A DNA stretch of 13,947 nucleotides. It comes from Vulcanimicrobiota bacterium (GTDB lineage Bacteria; Vulcanimicrobiota; Vulcanimicrobiia; Vulcanimicrobiales; Vulcanimicrobiaceae). Positions 6,888-13,947 of the stretch are shown in pieces. Made by a program: the position numbers and the translations under genes. Positions within the stretch are counted from its first letter, which is position 1. Each line of letters opens with the position of its first letter. The notes below the pieces were generated by a model, which was not told the origin of the DNA, made no database searches, and worked only from the letters and a program-made list of their open reading frames with translations. The stretch is from assembly GCA_019245275.1 (NCBI GenBank), contig JAFARW010000053.1, forward strand, positions 1 through 13,947. Reading direction: 5' to 3'.

Positions 6888-7729
6888 GGTGAAGCGCCGC
6901 TGAAAATCATTTGGATCATACGCATGTTGCGTTCATCATCTGCAACATCGCCCGGCGTCTCAAGGATTCCGGTCTTATCTTTCAGTTCGGGCCGCGCCGC
7001 CAAAGCGCGGAACCCGGCGAAGCCGATGTTGCCCTCGGCAATGTGCCAATGACGATCGCGGTTGGCGCCGAGCTCCACCTGCGTGTCATTCAGATGAAAG
7101 AGATGGAGCCGGTCGAGACCGATCTGCTCCGCGGCCTCGTAAAGAAAATCGTCGACGCCACGCTGTGAGTTGATCTCATAGCCCGCAGCCCACGCATGCG
7201 CCGTATCTAAACACACCCCCAATTGCGGATGGTCGACGCCGTGGATAAAACGCCCGAGTTCCTCGAGCGTTCCACCACACAATTGTCCTGCACCGGCTGA
7301 GTTCTCCATTAAGAGGAAAACATCGCGCGGAATCTCTTCGAGAACGCGTTGCAGCGCCGTACATGCGGCTGAGAAGCCTTCGGTGCGCGCGCGGCTTCCG
7401 TAAGAGCCGAGATGTGTGTTGACATAGCGAATCCCTCCGGCAGCGGCAACGTTGAGGTCGTGCTGCAGCAGCCGCAGCGATCCGGCGACGATCTTCGGAT
7501 CTTCGCTTGCCAAATTGATTAAATACGAACTGTGAATGATTGTCGGCGCGATGCCGGCGTCGTCGCGAAGTTGGCGGAAGTTTGTTAGTGCCTGCTCATC
7601 GGGCGGAGCGACGCGATAAGAGCGTGGAGTCGAGCTGAAGATCTGCACTGCTTGCGCGCCGATTCGAGCCGCGTGCTCGATCGCAGCGACATATCCGCCC
7701 CGCACATGGACGTGTATCCCTAGCCGCAT
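6884..7729 (-). CDS. nfo: Endonuclease IV (AP endonuclease)
   Basis: 281 aa, matching the E. coli Nfo scale almost residue for residue. All nine three-zinc-site ligands can be placed: H66, H106, E142, D175, H178, H212, D225, H227 and E257 (E. coli H69, H109, E145, D179, H182, H216, D229, H231, E261). Family motifs are HSSYLINLAS (66-75), MENSAGAG (141-148), CLDTAHAWAAGYE (173-185), NDTQ (214-217) and ILETPG (255-260). It cleaves the backbone 5' of abasic sites and removes blocked 3' ends in base excision repair. The ATG lies seven bases past the scpB stop, with GGAG abutting it, too close for a good ribosome binding site; coupling to scpB is likely. It shares an operon with dinB, so AP-site repair and lesion bypass are made together. 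Confidence 0.96.
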   Translation of the reverse strand: MRLGIHVHVRGGYVAAIEHAARIGAQAVQIFSSTPRSYRVAPPDEQALTNFRQLRDDAGIAPTIIHSSYLINLASEDPKIVAGSLRLLQHDLNVAAAGGIRYVNTHLGSYGSRARTEGFSAACTALQRVLEEIPRDVFLLMENSAGAGQLCGGTLEELGRFIHGVDHPQLGVCLDTAHAWAAGYEINSQRGVDDFLYEAAEQIGLDRLHLFHLNDTQVELGANRDRHWHIAEGNIGFAGFRALAARPELKDKTGILETPGDVADDERNMRMIQMIFSGASP

Positions 7730-7736
7730 CTCCGTG

Positions 7737-8309
7737 TCACCCTGACAGTGCGGTGTCGAGCTTTGCGGCGATACCTGCAGTCAAGAGATCGAGTTCGAGC
7801 GGTGCGCCCGGTTCAAGTTCCAATGGCGGCAAATCGTCGAGCGAACGCAAACCGAACGATTCCAAAAACTCCGGCGTCGTCTTATAGAGCAGCGGCCGGC
7901 CGACGACGTCTTTGCGTCCCGCTTCCACGATCAGATTCCGATCGAGCAAGGTTGATATAACGCTGTCCGCGGAGACGCCGCGAATCGCTTCGATTTCGCT
8001 CCGCGTCACTGGCTGCGAGTAGGCGATGATCGCTACCGTTTCGAGCGCCGGCGAAGATAGTGAAGTCTTGGGCGGAAGGAGATACGCTTCCACGGCCTCG
8101 CGCGCCGGAGGCGCAGTCGCGAAACGATAGCCGCCGGCGATCTCGCGCAAGACGATTCCGCGTTCCGCGAAGTCCGCTTCGACCTGCTGCAACGCGGCCG
8201 CAACATCAATTTCGCTCGCGTGCGCTAGCTTAGCGAGCTCCTTGATCGAGAGCGCTTCATTCGCAACAAAGAGCAACGCCTCAATCGTGCGCTGCAGATT
8301 CGAGTTCAA
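7737..8309 (-). CDS. scpB: Segregation and condensation protein ScpB
   Basis: 190 aa, typical length. ScpB is the winged-helix kite subunit that dimerises and binds ScpA in the SMC-ScpAB condensin, which organises and separates the nascent chromosome. The N-terminal winged helix starts LQRTIEALLFVANEALS (5-21). The second carries the most conserved stretch, LETVAIIAYSQPVTRSEIE (89-107), then the R-G-V-S-A-D-S helix and VGRPLLYKTTPEFLESFGL (136-154). The start is a TTG at 8309-8307 that overlaps the scpA TGA as TTGA; I see no ATG or GTG that would preserve the N-terminal helix and no Shine-Dalgarno, so initiation should depend on scpA translation. smc itself is not in the window. Confidence 0.94.
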   Translation of the reverse strand: MNSNLQRTIEALLFVANEALSIKELAKLAHASEIDVAAALQQVEADFAERGIVLREIAGGYRFATAPPAREAVEAYLLPPKTSLSSPALETVAIIAYSQPVTRSEIEAIRGVSADSVISTLLDRNLIVEAGRKDVVGRPLLYKTTPEFLESFGLRSLDDLPPLELEPGAPLELDLLTAGIAAKLDTALSG

Positions 8310-9076
8310 GCGGCGTGCGGTGCGGTCATGCGAAAGAGCCGGATGTCGTCGAAGGCTTCGGGTTGTTCGAAGTTAACGCGCCGCCGGCGAATCAACTCGA
8401 GAATCGCTAAGAAAGTGACGATGATCGATTCGCGTCCGAGATCGCGGCACAGTTCGGAGAACAGTACTTCGCCCGACTGACGGATGCGCTGCATGATGAA
8501 GTCCATCTGAGCGAGCAGCGAGAGGCGCTCTCTTGCGATCGTGCGGTGTTCCGGCCGCGCGTTACGTAGCGCGAAGATCAGCGCGCGCCCCAAGCGCTGC
8601 GAATCGATGCGATAGCGTTGCGTCAGATCGCTTGCGGGGTCGGCGCCTTCCCGGTAGTGGAATGCGGCGCTTTCGAGCTGGCGAGTGCGCAACTGCTCGC
8701 CGATATCGCGGAACTTCGAGTAGACGATCAACCGCGCTCGCAGTCGCTCCTCGACTTGTTCCGGCGTCTCGGCTTCCTCATCGAGGAACTCGGCGGGAAC
8801 CGGCGGCAGCAAAGACTTCGATTTTAAGAAGACGAGCGTGGCCGCGATTACGAGATAATCCGCGGCGATTTCAACGTCGAGCTGCTCCATCCGGTGCACG
8901 TAGTCGAGATACTGCTCGGCGAGACTTGCAAGCGGCACGGTGGCAATGTCGAGTTGTTGCTCTTTGACGAGATGCAACAGGAGATCGAGCGGCCCCTCAA
9001 AGACCGGCAGCGAGACACGATAGGCGTGTTCGCCGTCTACGGCTGGGGTTGCGAGTGCCTCGCGGCCCTCGCTCAA
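8306..9076 (-). CDS. scpA: Segregation and condensation protein ScpA (kleisin)
   Basis: 256 aa, normal for ScpA. The kleisin bridges the SMC head domains and carries ScpB. The N-terminal SMC-neck-binding domain begins YRVSLPVFEGPLDLLLHLV (19-37), followed by DIATVPLASLAEQYLDY (43-59) and the helix ADYLVIAATLVFLKSKSLLP (72-91). An acidic linker follows (about 96-115), and a C-terminal winged helix (about 195-245) ends near LIRRRRVNFEQPEAF. The start is a TTG at 9076-9074 overlapping the TGA of the Nudix gene as TTGA; no ATG or GTG lies between it and the conserved core. The next gene, scpB, uses the same overlap. The pairing scpA-scpB is standard; the Nudix gene before and nfo-dinB after are less usual. 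Confidence 0.95.
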   Translation of the reverse strand: MSEGREALATPAVDGEHAYRVSLPVFEGPLDLLLHLVKEQQLDIATVPLASLAEQYLDYVHRMEQLDVEIAADYLVIAATLVFLKSKSLLPPVPAEFLDEEAETPEQVEERLRARLIVYSKFRDIGEQLRTRQLESAAFHYREGADPASDLTQRYRIDSQRLGRALIFALRNARPEHRTIARERLSLLAQMDFIMQRIRQSGEVLFSELCRDLGRESIIVTFLAILELIRRRRVNFEQPEAFDDIRLFRMTAPHAA

Positions 9077-9552
9077 CTCGTCAGTTGCTCGGCGGTCTGA
9101 GCGACGGTCGGCAAATCGCCGAAGGCCGCCGGCTCGGCATCCAGATAATCCAGCGCCAGATCGACAAGGCGCTTCTCGTTTACGTATTTGAGCGCTTTCT
9201 TTGCGGTGTGAATGTCGAACCAGCGCGCTTCGTCGACTTCGTGATCATGGTTCGCGGTATCGCCTGAAAGGTAGCGCATCAGGTAGAACGTCACGGCCTT
9301 CTTGTGTTTGGTCCGGTTCAGGTAGAACCAATACGAAATGTCGGAAAGCTTGGCGATCAGGTCAGCCCAGCAACCGGTCTCCTCGCGAACTTCGCGCAGT
9401 GCGGCTTGTTCGTGCGATTCGCGCGATTCGACGTGGCCTTTTGGTAACGACCAAATCCGGGGCGCGCCACGACCGATCAGCAACGCTTCATAGATGGAAT
9501 CATTGCGGCGAAGCACCAGCCCGCCGGCCGAGGTCTCGTATTTGATCCGCAT
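9073..9552 (-). CDS. Nudix hydrolase (Ap4A hydrolase / MutT-like)
   Basis: 159 aa, a single Nudix domain. The Nudix box G-x5-E-x7-R-E-U-x-E-E-x-G-U is present: G39, E45, then REVREETGC (53-61), with Cys in the last position where Ile/Leu/Val is usual. The preceding WSLPKGHVE (34-42) is typical of Ap4A-hydrolase-like members and less so of 8-oxo-dGTPases. It should hydrolyse a nucleoside diphosphate linked to another group; the substrate cannot be fixed from sequence. An AAGGG (9564-9560) seven bases before the ATG is a good ribosome binding site, unlike the downstream genes of the operon, which fits this being the first gene. It overlaps scpA by four bases. Confidence 0.88.
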   Translation of the reverse strand: MRIKYETSAGGLVLRRNDSIYEALLIGRGAPRIWSLPKGHVESRESHEQAALREVREETGCWADLIAKLSDISYWFYLNRTKHKKAVTFYLMRYLSGDTANHDHEVDEARWFDIHTAKKALKYVNEKRLVDLALDYLDAEPAAFGDLPTVAQTAEQLTS

Positions 9553-9573
9553 TCTTCCGCCCTTAAGGACTTG

Positions 9574-9599
9574 AAAAGCGCCCCGAACGAGGCGCCTCC
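9574..9599 (-). terminator. Hairpin followed by T-run, candidate intrinsic terminator of the gcv operon
   Basis: Read on the - strand, GCGCC (9595-9591) pairs with GGCGC (9582-9578) across an eight-base loop, and TTTT (9577-9574) follows directly; wobble and A-T pairs can extend the stem into the T-run. It lies between the gcvPB stop and the Nudix start. Because a TATAAT sits just upstream of it, it may instead be a leader hairpin or attenuator of the Nudix operon. Confidence 0.45.
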
Positions 9600-9609
9600 G
9601 ACTACTTCT

Positions 9610-9615
9610 ATTATA
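9610..9615 (-). promoter_or_regulatory. Candidate -10 element (TATAAT) for the Nudix-scpAB-nfo-dinB operon
   Basis: A perfect TATAAT on the - strand, in the only sizeable gap upstream of the Nudix gene. A start about seven bases on would give a leader of roughly 50 bases that contains the 9574-9599 hairpin. I find no TTGACA-like -35 at 16-18 bases and no extended -10 TG, so this is a candidate only. Confidence 0.4.
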
Positions 9616-9619
9616 ACGA

Positions 9620-9637
9620 AGCGCACCAAGAAGCGCT
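9620..9637 (-). other. Second small hairpin just past gcvPB
   Basis: AGCGC (+ strand 9620-9624) can pair with GCGCT (9633-9637) around an eight-base loop. On the - strand the stem is followed by TTCGTTAT, so it could be a weak terminator or simply protect the 3' end of the gcv message. A five-pair stem is marginal. Confidence 0.3.
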
Positions 9638-9666
9638 GGGCGGGGAGGCTTACGGTCGCTTGCCTG

Positions 9667-11166
9667 CTAAGTAACACCTGCGGGCGCTCGCCACCGCAGG
9701 TCCGGCTGACGCGCGGCGCGCGTTTCGTCGACGCGCGCAACGACCGTGCGCTGCGGCGCGTCGAGTATCTGTTGCGGATCGCGCTTGGCGGTCGCGACCA
9801 CATCTTCCAGCGCCGCAATGAATTGATCCAGCGTCTCCTTCGATTCCGTTTCGGTCGGCTCGATCATCAAGCACTCGGGAACGATCAAGGGAAAGTACAT
9901 CGTCGGCGCATGGAATCCGCGATCGAGCAACGCCTTTGCGATATCGACCGCGCGAACACCGCTTTGCTTTTTCAGTTCCTGCGCTGAAGCGACGAATTCG
10001 TGCTGACAGATTTCAGGGTACGGCGTCTCCAGAAACGGCGCCACCTTAACGCGCACGTAGTTCGCGTTGAGCACAGCCAGCCGCGAAACGTCGGTCAGGC
10101 CTTCGAGCCCGTTCGCATAGAGATAAGCGAGCGCACGCACAATGTGCGCAAAATTCGACCAGAACGAGCGCATCGGGCCGATCGACTTCGGCACATCGAA
10201 GTCGAGCCAATACGTGCGGCTGTCTTCATTTGCTGTTGAGCCGTCCTTCGCGATCGCGCGGACGACCGGCGTCGGCAGATACTCGACGAGGTGCTCGGCG
10301 ACTCCCAATGGTCCCGCCCCCGCGCCGCCTCCGCCGTGCGGAATCGTGAACGTCTTATGCAGGTTCAAATGCATCAGATCGAAGCCCATGTCACCCGGGC
10401 GTGCGATGCCCATCAACGCATTCGCATTGGCGCCGTCGTAATACATTAGGCCGCCTGCATCGTGGACCGCTCTCGCAATCTCAGCGATATGATCTTCGAA
10501 AAGCCCAAGCGTGTTCGGATTCGTCATCATACAAACGGCCGTATCGTCGCCAAGTACTGCGCGCAGAGTGTCAACACCGACCCTTCCTCGCTCATCGCTT
10601 TTAAGCGATACGACTCTGAAGCCGGCCATTGAAGCTGATGCGGGATTCGTTCCGTGTGCCGTGTCGGGCACGATCACCGTCTGCCGATTAAGTTCACCAC
10701 GGTCCGAGAAGTATTTCTTGGCGATCAAGAGCGCCGCTAATTCAGCGTGTGCGCCGGCAGCAGGGTTCAACGAAAAGGCGGCCATGCCGAACAGCGACGC
10801 TAAGCTGCGCTCGAGCTCGTACATTATTCGCAGCGCGCCCTGCGAGAGTTCGTCGGGCGCAAACGGATGGAGATCGCGCAGACCCGGAAGGTTAGCGACC
10901 GCATCGTTGACGCGCGGATTGTATTTCATCGTGCACGAGCCGAGCGGATAGAAACCTGTGTCGATCCCGAACGTGCGTTGCGAGAGGCGCGTGTAATGGC
11001 GAACGACATCGAGTTCAGTTGACTCGGGCAACGGAAGCTCTGCGCGTAGATTTTCGGCCGGCAGATAGTCGCTAAGTTGAGCGTCAGACGGGAGGTACCG
11101 GTTGGCGCGGCCGGGCTGCCCCTGCTCGAATATCAGGGGGATGCGCTCAGAGCGAGGCTGGTACAC
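9667..11166 (-). CDS. gcvPB: Glycine dehydrogenase (decarboxylating) subunit 2, P-protein PLP subunit
   Basis: 499 aa from the GTG at 11166-11164, normal for the split P-protein. It carries the PLP-binding lysine K271 in LNLHKTFTIPHGG, preceded by the aspartate segment MYYDGANANA (241-250). SCTMKYNP (77-84) and LNPAAGAHAE (134-143) are also family hallmarks. With GcvPA it decarboxylates glycine and passes the aminomethyl group to lipoyl-GcvH. The frame stays open upstream to 11199, but the GTG at 11166 is preferred: AAGAGGTG sits at 11178-11171 and the N-terminus then matches the family. This gives a 20-base overlap with gcvPA. It is the last gene of the gcv operon. Confidence 0.94.
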   Translation of the reverse strand: MYQPRSERIPLIFEQGQPGRANRYLPSDAQLSDYLPAENLRAELPLPESTELDVVRHYTRLSQRTFGIDTGFYPLGSCTMKYNPRVNDAVANLPGLRDLHPFAPDELSQGALRIMYELERSLASLFGMAAFSLNPAAGAHAELAALLIAKKYFSDRGELNRQTVIVPDTAHGTNPASASMAGFRVVSLKSDERGRVGVDTLRAVLGDDTAVCMMTNPNTLGLFEDHIAEIARAVHDAGGLMYYDGANANALMGIARPGDMGFDLMHLNLHKTFTIPHGGGGAGAGPLGVAEHLVEYLPTPVVRAIAKDGSTANEDSRTYWLDFDVPKSIGPMRSFWSNFAHIVRALAYLYANGLEGLTDVSRLAVLNANYVRVKVAPFLETPYPEICQHEFVASAQELKKQSGVRAVDIAKALLDRGFHAPTMYFPLIVPECLMIEPTETESKETLDQFIAALEDVVATAKRDPQQILDAPQRTVVARVDETRAARQPDLRWRAPAGVT

Positions 11167-12511
11167 GAACCACCTCTTGCAGAGCAGCGCACAGCGCATC
11201 GATATCTTTTGACGTTGTCATCTCGGTCGCGGTCATCAAAATGCAGTCGCTCATCTCGTGGTAGAAGCGCCCGAGATCAAGGCCTCCCAATATCCCACGC
11301 TTTTGCAACGCCTTGAGCACATCGGCGGCGCTCGATCCGACGTTTAAGACGAACTCGTTAAAAAATGGCGCCTCGAATTGCAATCGGCATCCCGGAATTG
11401 CGCTCACTCTCTTCACAAGCTCGTGCGCCCGCTTGACGTTCTGCGCTGCGCAGTTGCGCAGCCCGCTTGCGCCCATTAGCGCCAAATAGATCGTCGCGAT
11501 CAATGCGCAGTGAGCTTGATTCGTGCAGATGTTTGACGTGGCGCGCTCGCGACGAATGTGCTGCTCGCGCGCTTGCAGCGTCAGCACATACGCTTCCTTT
11601 CCATTACGATCGACGGTCCGACCGACGAGACGCCCTGGAATTCGACGCAGATGGTCGCTAGTGCAAGCGATGAAGCCGACGTATGGGCCGCCATACGCCA
11701 GCGCAACGCCGAATGATTGCGCTTCGCCGACGCAGATCTGCGCGCCCCACGACGCCGGCGTCGGAAACGCCGCCAGCGCGAGGGCTTCCGCAACGACGGC
11801 AATCGGGACCGTCCCGCTTCGTTTGAATGCGTCGCGCACATCTTCCGGAACGGTCTCAACGATCCCGAAAAAGTTCGGAGATTGCAGCGCGACCGCCGCA
11901 TAGGATCCACGCGAAAGCGCGTCGCGCAGCGCTTGGGGATCCGTCATCCCACCCGGCAACAGCGGAACTTCATCGATCGCGACATCGAGCCCGTCGCAAT
12001 ACGTCTTCAAAACCGCGCGGTAGTTTGGGTGCACGGCGCGCGATACTAAGATTTTCTTGCGGTTCGTCGCTGCAAGCGCCATGATCGCGCCTTCAGCAAG
12101 GGCAGTTGCGCCGTCGTAGACGGACGCGTCCGCAATGTCCAAACCCGTTAGCAGGCAGATGTACGTTTGCCACTCGTAGATCGCCTGAAGGTAGCCTTGA
12201 GAAACCTCCGCCTGATAGGGCGTGTACGAAGTCAGAAACTCGCCGCGCATCGCGAGCGCCATGATCGCGGGCGGGCAGTAATGGCGGTACGCGCCCGCAC
12301 CCAAGAACGAGGCCATCGTTGTGGCGCGATCGCTGCCCGCAAATTCCTCGAAGCGGCGTACGATTTCTGACTCGGGCAGAGCTGCCACGATCTCGGGCTT
12401 CGCGCGCAAGGCGACCGCCGCCGGCACGCGCACCAGTTCGTCGATCGAGGCAACGCCGATGGCGTCGAGCATCTGCGCGATGTCGCGCTTCGTGTGGGGA
12501 AGGTACGGCAT
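11147..12511 (-). CDS. gcvPA: Glycine dehydrogenase (decarboxylating) subunit 1
   Basis: 454 aa, full length. It is the first half of the P-protein in lineages where glycine dehydrogenase is heterodimeric; it has the aminotransferase fold without the PLP lysine, which GcvPB supplies. Motifs are FLGAGAYRHYCP (69-80), YTPYQAEVSQG (96-106) and SVYDGATALAEG (130-141), and the N-terminal YLPHT...MLDAIG is typical. The ATG lies four bases after the gcvH stop, without a strong Shine-Dalgarno, so it probably depends on coupling. The reaction is glycine + oxidised lipoyl-H protein to aminomethyl-lipoyl-H + CO2. Confidence 0.95.
   Translation of the reverse strand: MPYLPHTKRDIAQMLDAIGVASIDELVRVPAAVALRAKPEIVAALPESEIVRRFEEFAGSDRATTMASFLGAGAYRHYCPPAIMALAMRGEFLTSYTPYQAEVSQGYLQAIYEWQTYICLLTGLDIADASVYDGATALAEGAIMALAATNRKKILVSRAVHPNYRAVLKTYCDGLDVAIDEVPLLPGGMTDPQALRDALSRGSYAAVALQSPNFFGIVETVPEDVRDAFKRSGTVPIAVVAEALALAAFPTPASWGAQICVGEAQSFGVALAYGGPYVGFIACTSDHLRRIPGRLVGRTVDRNGKEAYVLTLQAREQHIRRERATSNICTNQAHCALIATIYLALMGASGLRNCAAQNVKRAHELVKRVSAIPGCRLQFEAPFFNEFVLNVGSSAADVLKALQKRGILGGLDLGRFYHEMSDCILMTATEMTTSKDIDALCAALQEVVRVPASL
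11171..11178 (-). promoter_or_regulatory. Ribosome binding site deciding the gcvPB start
   Basis: AAGAGGTG on the - strand, inside the last codons of gcvPA, four bases from GTG 11166. It favours this start over the longer in-frame start at 11199. Confidence 0.6.
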
Positions 12512-12515
12512 CGGC

Positions 12516-12902
12516 TTACTGAGCTTCGGCTATCAGCTCTTCGTAACTATCAGGCGATAGAAGATTTTCGGACTGCTTTGAATCTTTCACCTGAAGTTTG
12601 AACAGCCACCCGCCGGCGAACGGCTCTCGATTGACGAGAGCCGGATCGTTCTCGAGCGCTTCGTTTACTTCAGTCACTTCGCCGCTCAGCGGTGTGTACA
12701 GATCGGAGACGGCTTTCACCGACTCGATCACACCGGTATTTGAAAACTGCGCAACTTGGGTTCCGACTTTCGGCAATTCGACGTAGACTATATCGCCGAG
12801 CGAACTCTGCGCGTAGTCGGTGATGCCAATCGTAGCGGTATCACTATCGATTCGCACCCATTCATGTTCGCGGCTGTAAAGCAGATCCGGCGGTTGCGCC
12901 AC
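12516..12902 (-). CDS. gcvH: Glycine cleavage system H protein (lipoyl carrier)
   Basis: 128 aa, standard length. K63 in GVIESVKAVSDLYTP (57-71) is the lipoylation site; the surrounding hybrid barrel-sandwich pattern is intact, from YSREHEWVR (9-17) through GDIVYVELP (36-44) to PLSGEV (71-76). The lipoyl arm shuttles the aminomethyl group from P to T protein and is reoxidised by L protein (dihydrolipoyl dehydrogenase), not encoded here. The GTG start shares one base with the gcvT TAG (TAGTG) and is preceded by GAGGGAG at 12915-12909, six bases away, a strong site lying within the last codons of gcvT. Confidence 0.97.
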   Translation of the reverse strand: MAQPPDLLYSREHEWVRIDSDTATIGITDYAQSSLGDIVYVELPKVGTQVAQFSNTGVIESVKAVSDLYTPLSGEVTEVNEALENDPALVNREPFAGGWLFKLQVKDSKQSENLLSPDSYEELIAEAQ

Positions 12903-13947
12903 TACGTGCTCCCTCGTTTATAGAATGGCATCGCGACGACCTGAGCCGCGTTGCGTGTGCCGCGGATTTCGACCTGCAATGTCGTACCGATGGTTGCAGC
13001 ATCTTTCTCGGCAAGCGCCGTTGCGATGTTCTTATTCCCGACGGAAGGTGCAATCGAGCCGCTACGCACTTGCCCAACCGGCCGATCTTTATCGAAGACC
13101 GCATACCCCTCGCGCGCCGGCGCCCGGCCTTCCAAAATCAGGCCGGCAATTCTCGGATACGTATCCTCAGCTTTCTGCCGTTCGAGCGCGCTGCGGCCGA
13201 TGAACTCGGGTTTGGAAAGTTTGACCGCCCACGTCAGGCCGGCTGCCAGCGGTCCGATCTCTTCGGTCAGCTCGTGGCCATAAAGCGGCATTCCCGCTTC
13301 AAGACGCAATACGTCCCGCGCTCCCAGGCCCGCAGGCTCGAGACCGCCGGATTTCTTCTCCTCGAGCAGACGTTTCCAAATTTCGGGCGCATCGGCGCCG
13401 TCGACAAAGAGCTCGAAACCATCTTCGCCGGTATAACCGGTACGCGCAACGATCGCGGGTTTCTCGTAGACCGTGCCTTCGAGACAGAAGTAATACTTTA
13501 ACTCGCTGATGTCAGGATCGACGACGCCGCGCAACATCTCAGCCGATTTCGGACCCTGCATCGCGATCAGCGCGTTTGTACCATGGCGGCTTTCCAGTGT
13601 GACGCCGCGGACCGGAAGATGCTCTTGCAGATGCGCCCACATCTTCTGCGCATTTGCCGCGTTGACGATCAGCAACCAGTAGTCCGGCAAGCGGTAGAAG
13701 ATCACGTCGTCATGCGCGCCGCCTTGTTCGTTGCAGAAGACGTTGTAGCGGGCTTGATATGGTTTCATCGTGGCCACGTTGTTGATAGTCAGACGATCCG
13801 CCCACTCGGCGACGCCCGGACCACGGAGCACGAATTGACCCATATGCGAGAGATCGAAGAGACCGGCGCGATTGCGAACCGCATCATGCTCTTTGAGGAT
13901 GCTCGCATATTGGAGTGGCATATCGAAACCGCCGAAAGGCACCATGC
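12902..13947 (-). CDS. gcvT: Glycine cleavage system T protein (aminomethyltransferase), start beyond right edge
   Basis: The frame is open to the window edge. The visible [13 protein letters not shown] is the family's conserved segment, which normally follows 10-20 N-terminal residues, so that short piece lies outside. Recognisable elements are [21 protein letters not shown] (with the catalytic-region Asp near visible residue 79), the folate-pocket [12 protein letters not shown], and [21 protein letters not shown] split over two motifs. The C-terminal barrel with GQVRSGS and a terminal ATALAE-type strand is complete, ending in a TAG. The enzyme transfers the methylene unit from aminomethyl-GcvH to tetrahydrofolate and releases NH3. 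It is the first visible gene of gcvT-gcvH-gcvPA-gcvPB; any glycine riboswitch or promoter would be upstream, beyond the window. Confidence 0.96.
   Translation of the reverse strand, partial: MVPFGGFDMPLQYASILKEHDAVRNRAGLFDLSHMGQFVLRGPGVAEWADRLTINNVATMKPYQARYNVFCNEQGGAHDDVIFYRLPDYWLLIVNAANAQKMWAHLQEHLPVRGVTLESRHGTNALIAMQGPKSAEMLRGVVDPDISELKYYFCLEGTVYEKPAIVARTGYTGEDGFELFVDGADAPEIWKRLLEEKKSGGLEPAGLGARDVLRLEAGMPLYGHELTEEIGPLAAGLTWAVKLSKPEFIGRSALERQKAEDTYPRIAGLILEGRAPAREGYAVFDKDRPVGQVRSGSIAPSVGNKNIATALAEKDAATIGTTLQVEIRGTRNAAQVVAMPFYKRGST
12909..12915 (-). promoter_or_regulatory. Strong ribosome binding site of gcvH inside the gcvT 3' end
   Basis: GAGGGAG on the - strand, six bases before GTG 12902. 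It supports the GTG start and independent loading of ribosomes on gcvH. Confidence 0.6.

Noticed and set aside
9477..9818. 113-codon open frame on - bridging gcvPB and Nudix
   Set aside because: It crosses the hairpin gap and overlaps both real genes in another frame, and has no motif.
11167..11199. Upstream start of gcvPB at 11199
   Set aside because: The added residues do not match the family, and a good ribosome binding site fits GTG 11166.
1..13947. CRISPR arrays, tRNA, rRNA, insertion sequences, phage genes or attachment sites
   Set aside because: I saw no direct-repeat arrays, cloverleaf-like genes, terminal inverted repeats or transposase/integrase motifs on reading the window.

Overview
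The window is gene-dense bacterial chromosome (the stretches I counted are roughly 50-60% G+C), with short gaps, stop/start overlaps and frequent GTG or TTG starts. ScpAB, a two-subunit glycine dehydrogenase (GcvPA + GcvPB) and an AddAB/AdnAB-flavoured helicase-nuclease pair rule out an enteric-type genome. They would fit a deep-branching Terrabacteria-like lineage; a member of Candidatus Eremiobacterota is my guess by resemblance only, at low confidence. I see no tRNA, rRNA, CRISPR array, insertion sequence or phage gene. The region reads as vertically inherited core and repair genes.

Layout. (1) 1-838: the C-terminal end of a MobA-like nucleotidyltransferase on + overlaps tail-to-tail with ubiX (flavin prenyltransferase) on -. 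(2) 839-916: a divergent intergenic region. (3) 917-5313, + strand: a probable three-gene operon of a stand-alone PD-(D/E)XK nuclease with an AddB-type Fe-S cysteine signature, a UvrD-like SF1 helicase without a nuclease domain, and a tandem GNAT acetyltransferase. (4) 5329-9552, - strand: an operon read right to left as Nudix hydrolase, scpA, scpB, nfo (endonuclease IV), dinB (Pol IV) and a small exported protein of unknown function. (5) 9553-9666: a gap with hairpins and a perfect TATAAT on the - strand. (6) 9667-13947, - strand: gcvT (start beyond the right edge), gcvH, gcvPA and gcvPB.

How the genes fit together. The gcv block supplies the T, H and P proteins for glycine oxidation to CO2, NH3 and methylene-THF; the L protein must be encoded elsewhere. 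The Nudix-scpAB-nfo-dinB block joins nucleotide clean-up, the SMC condensin partners, AP-site incision and translesion synthesis in one transcription unit. The + strand block looks like a compact double-strand-break end-processing machine in which helicase and nuclease are separate polypeptides. That block is the most unusual part of the window.
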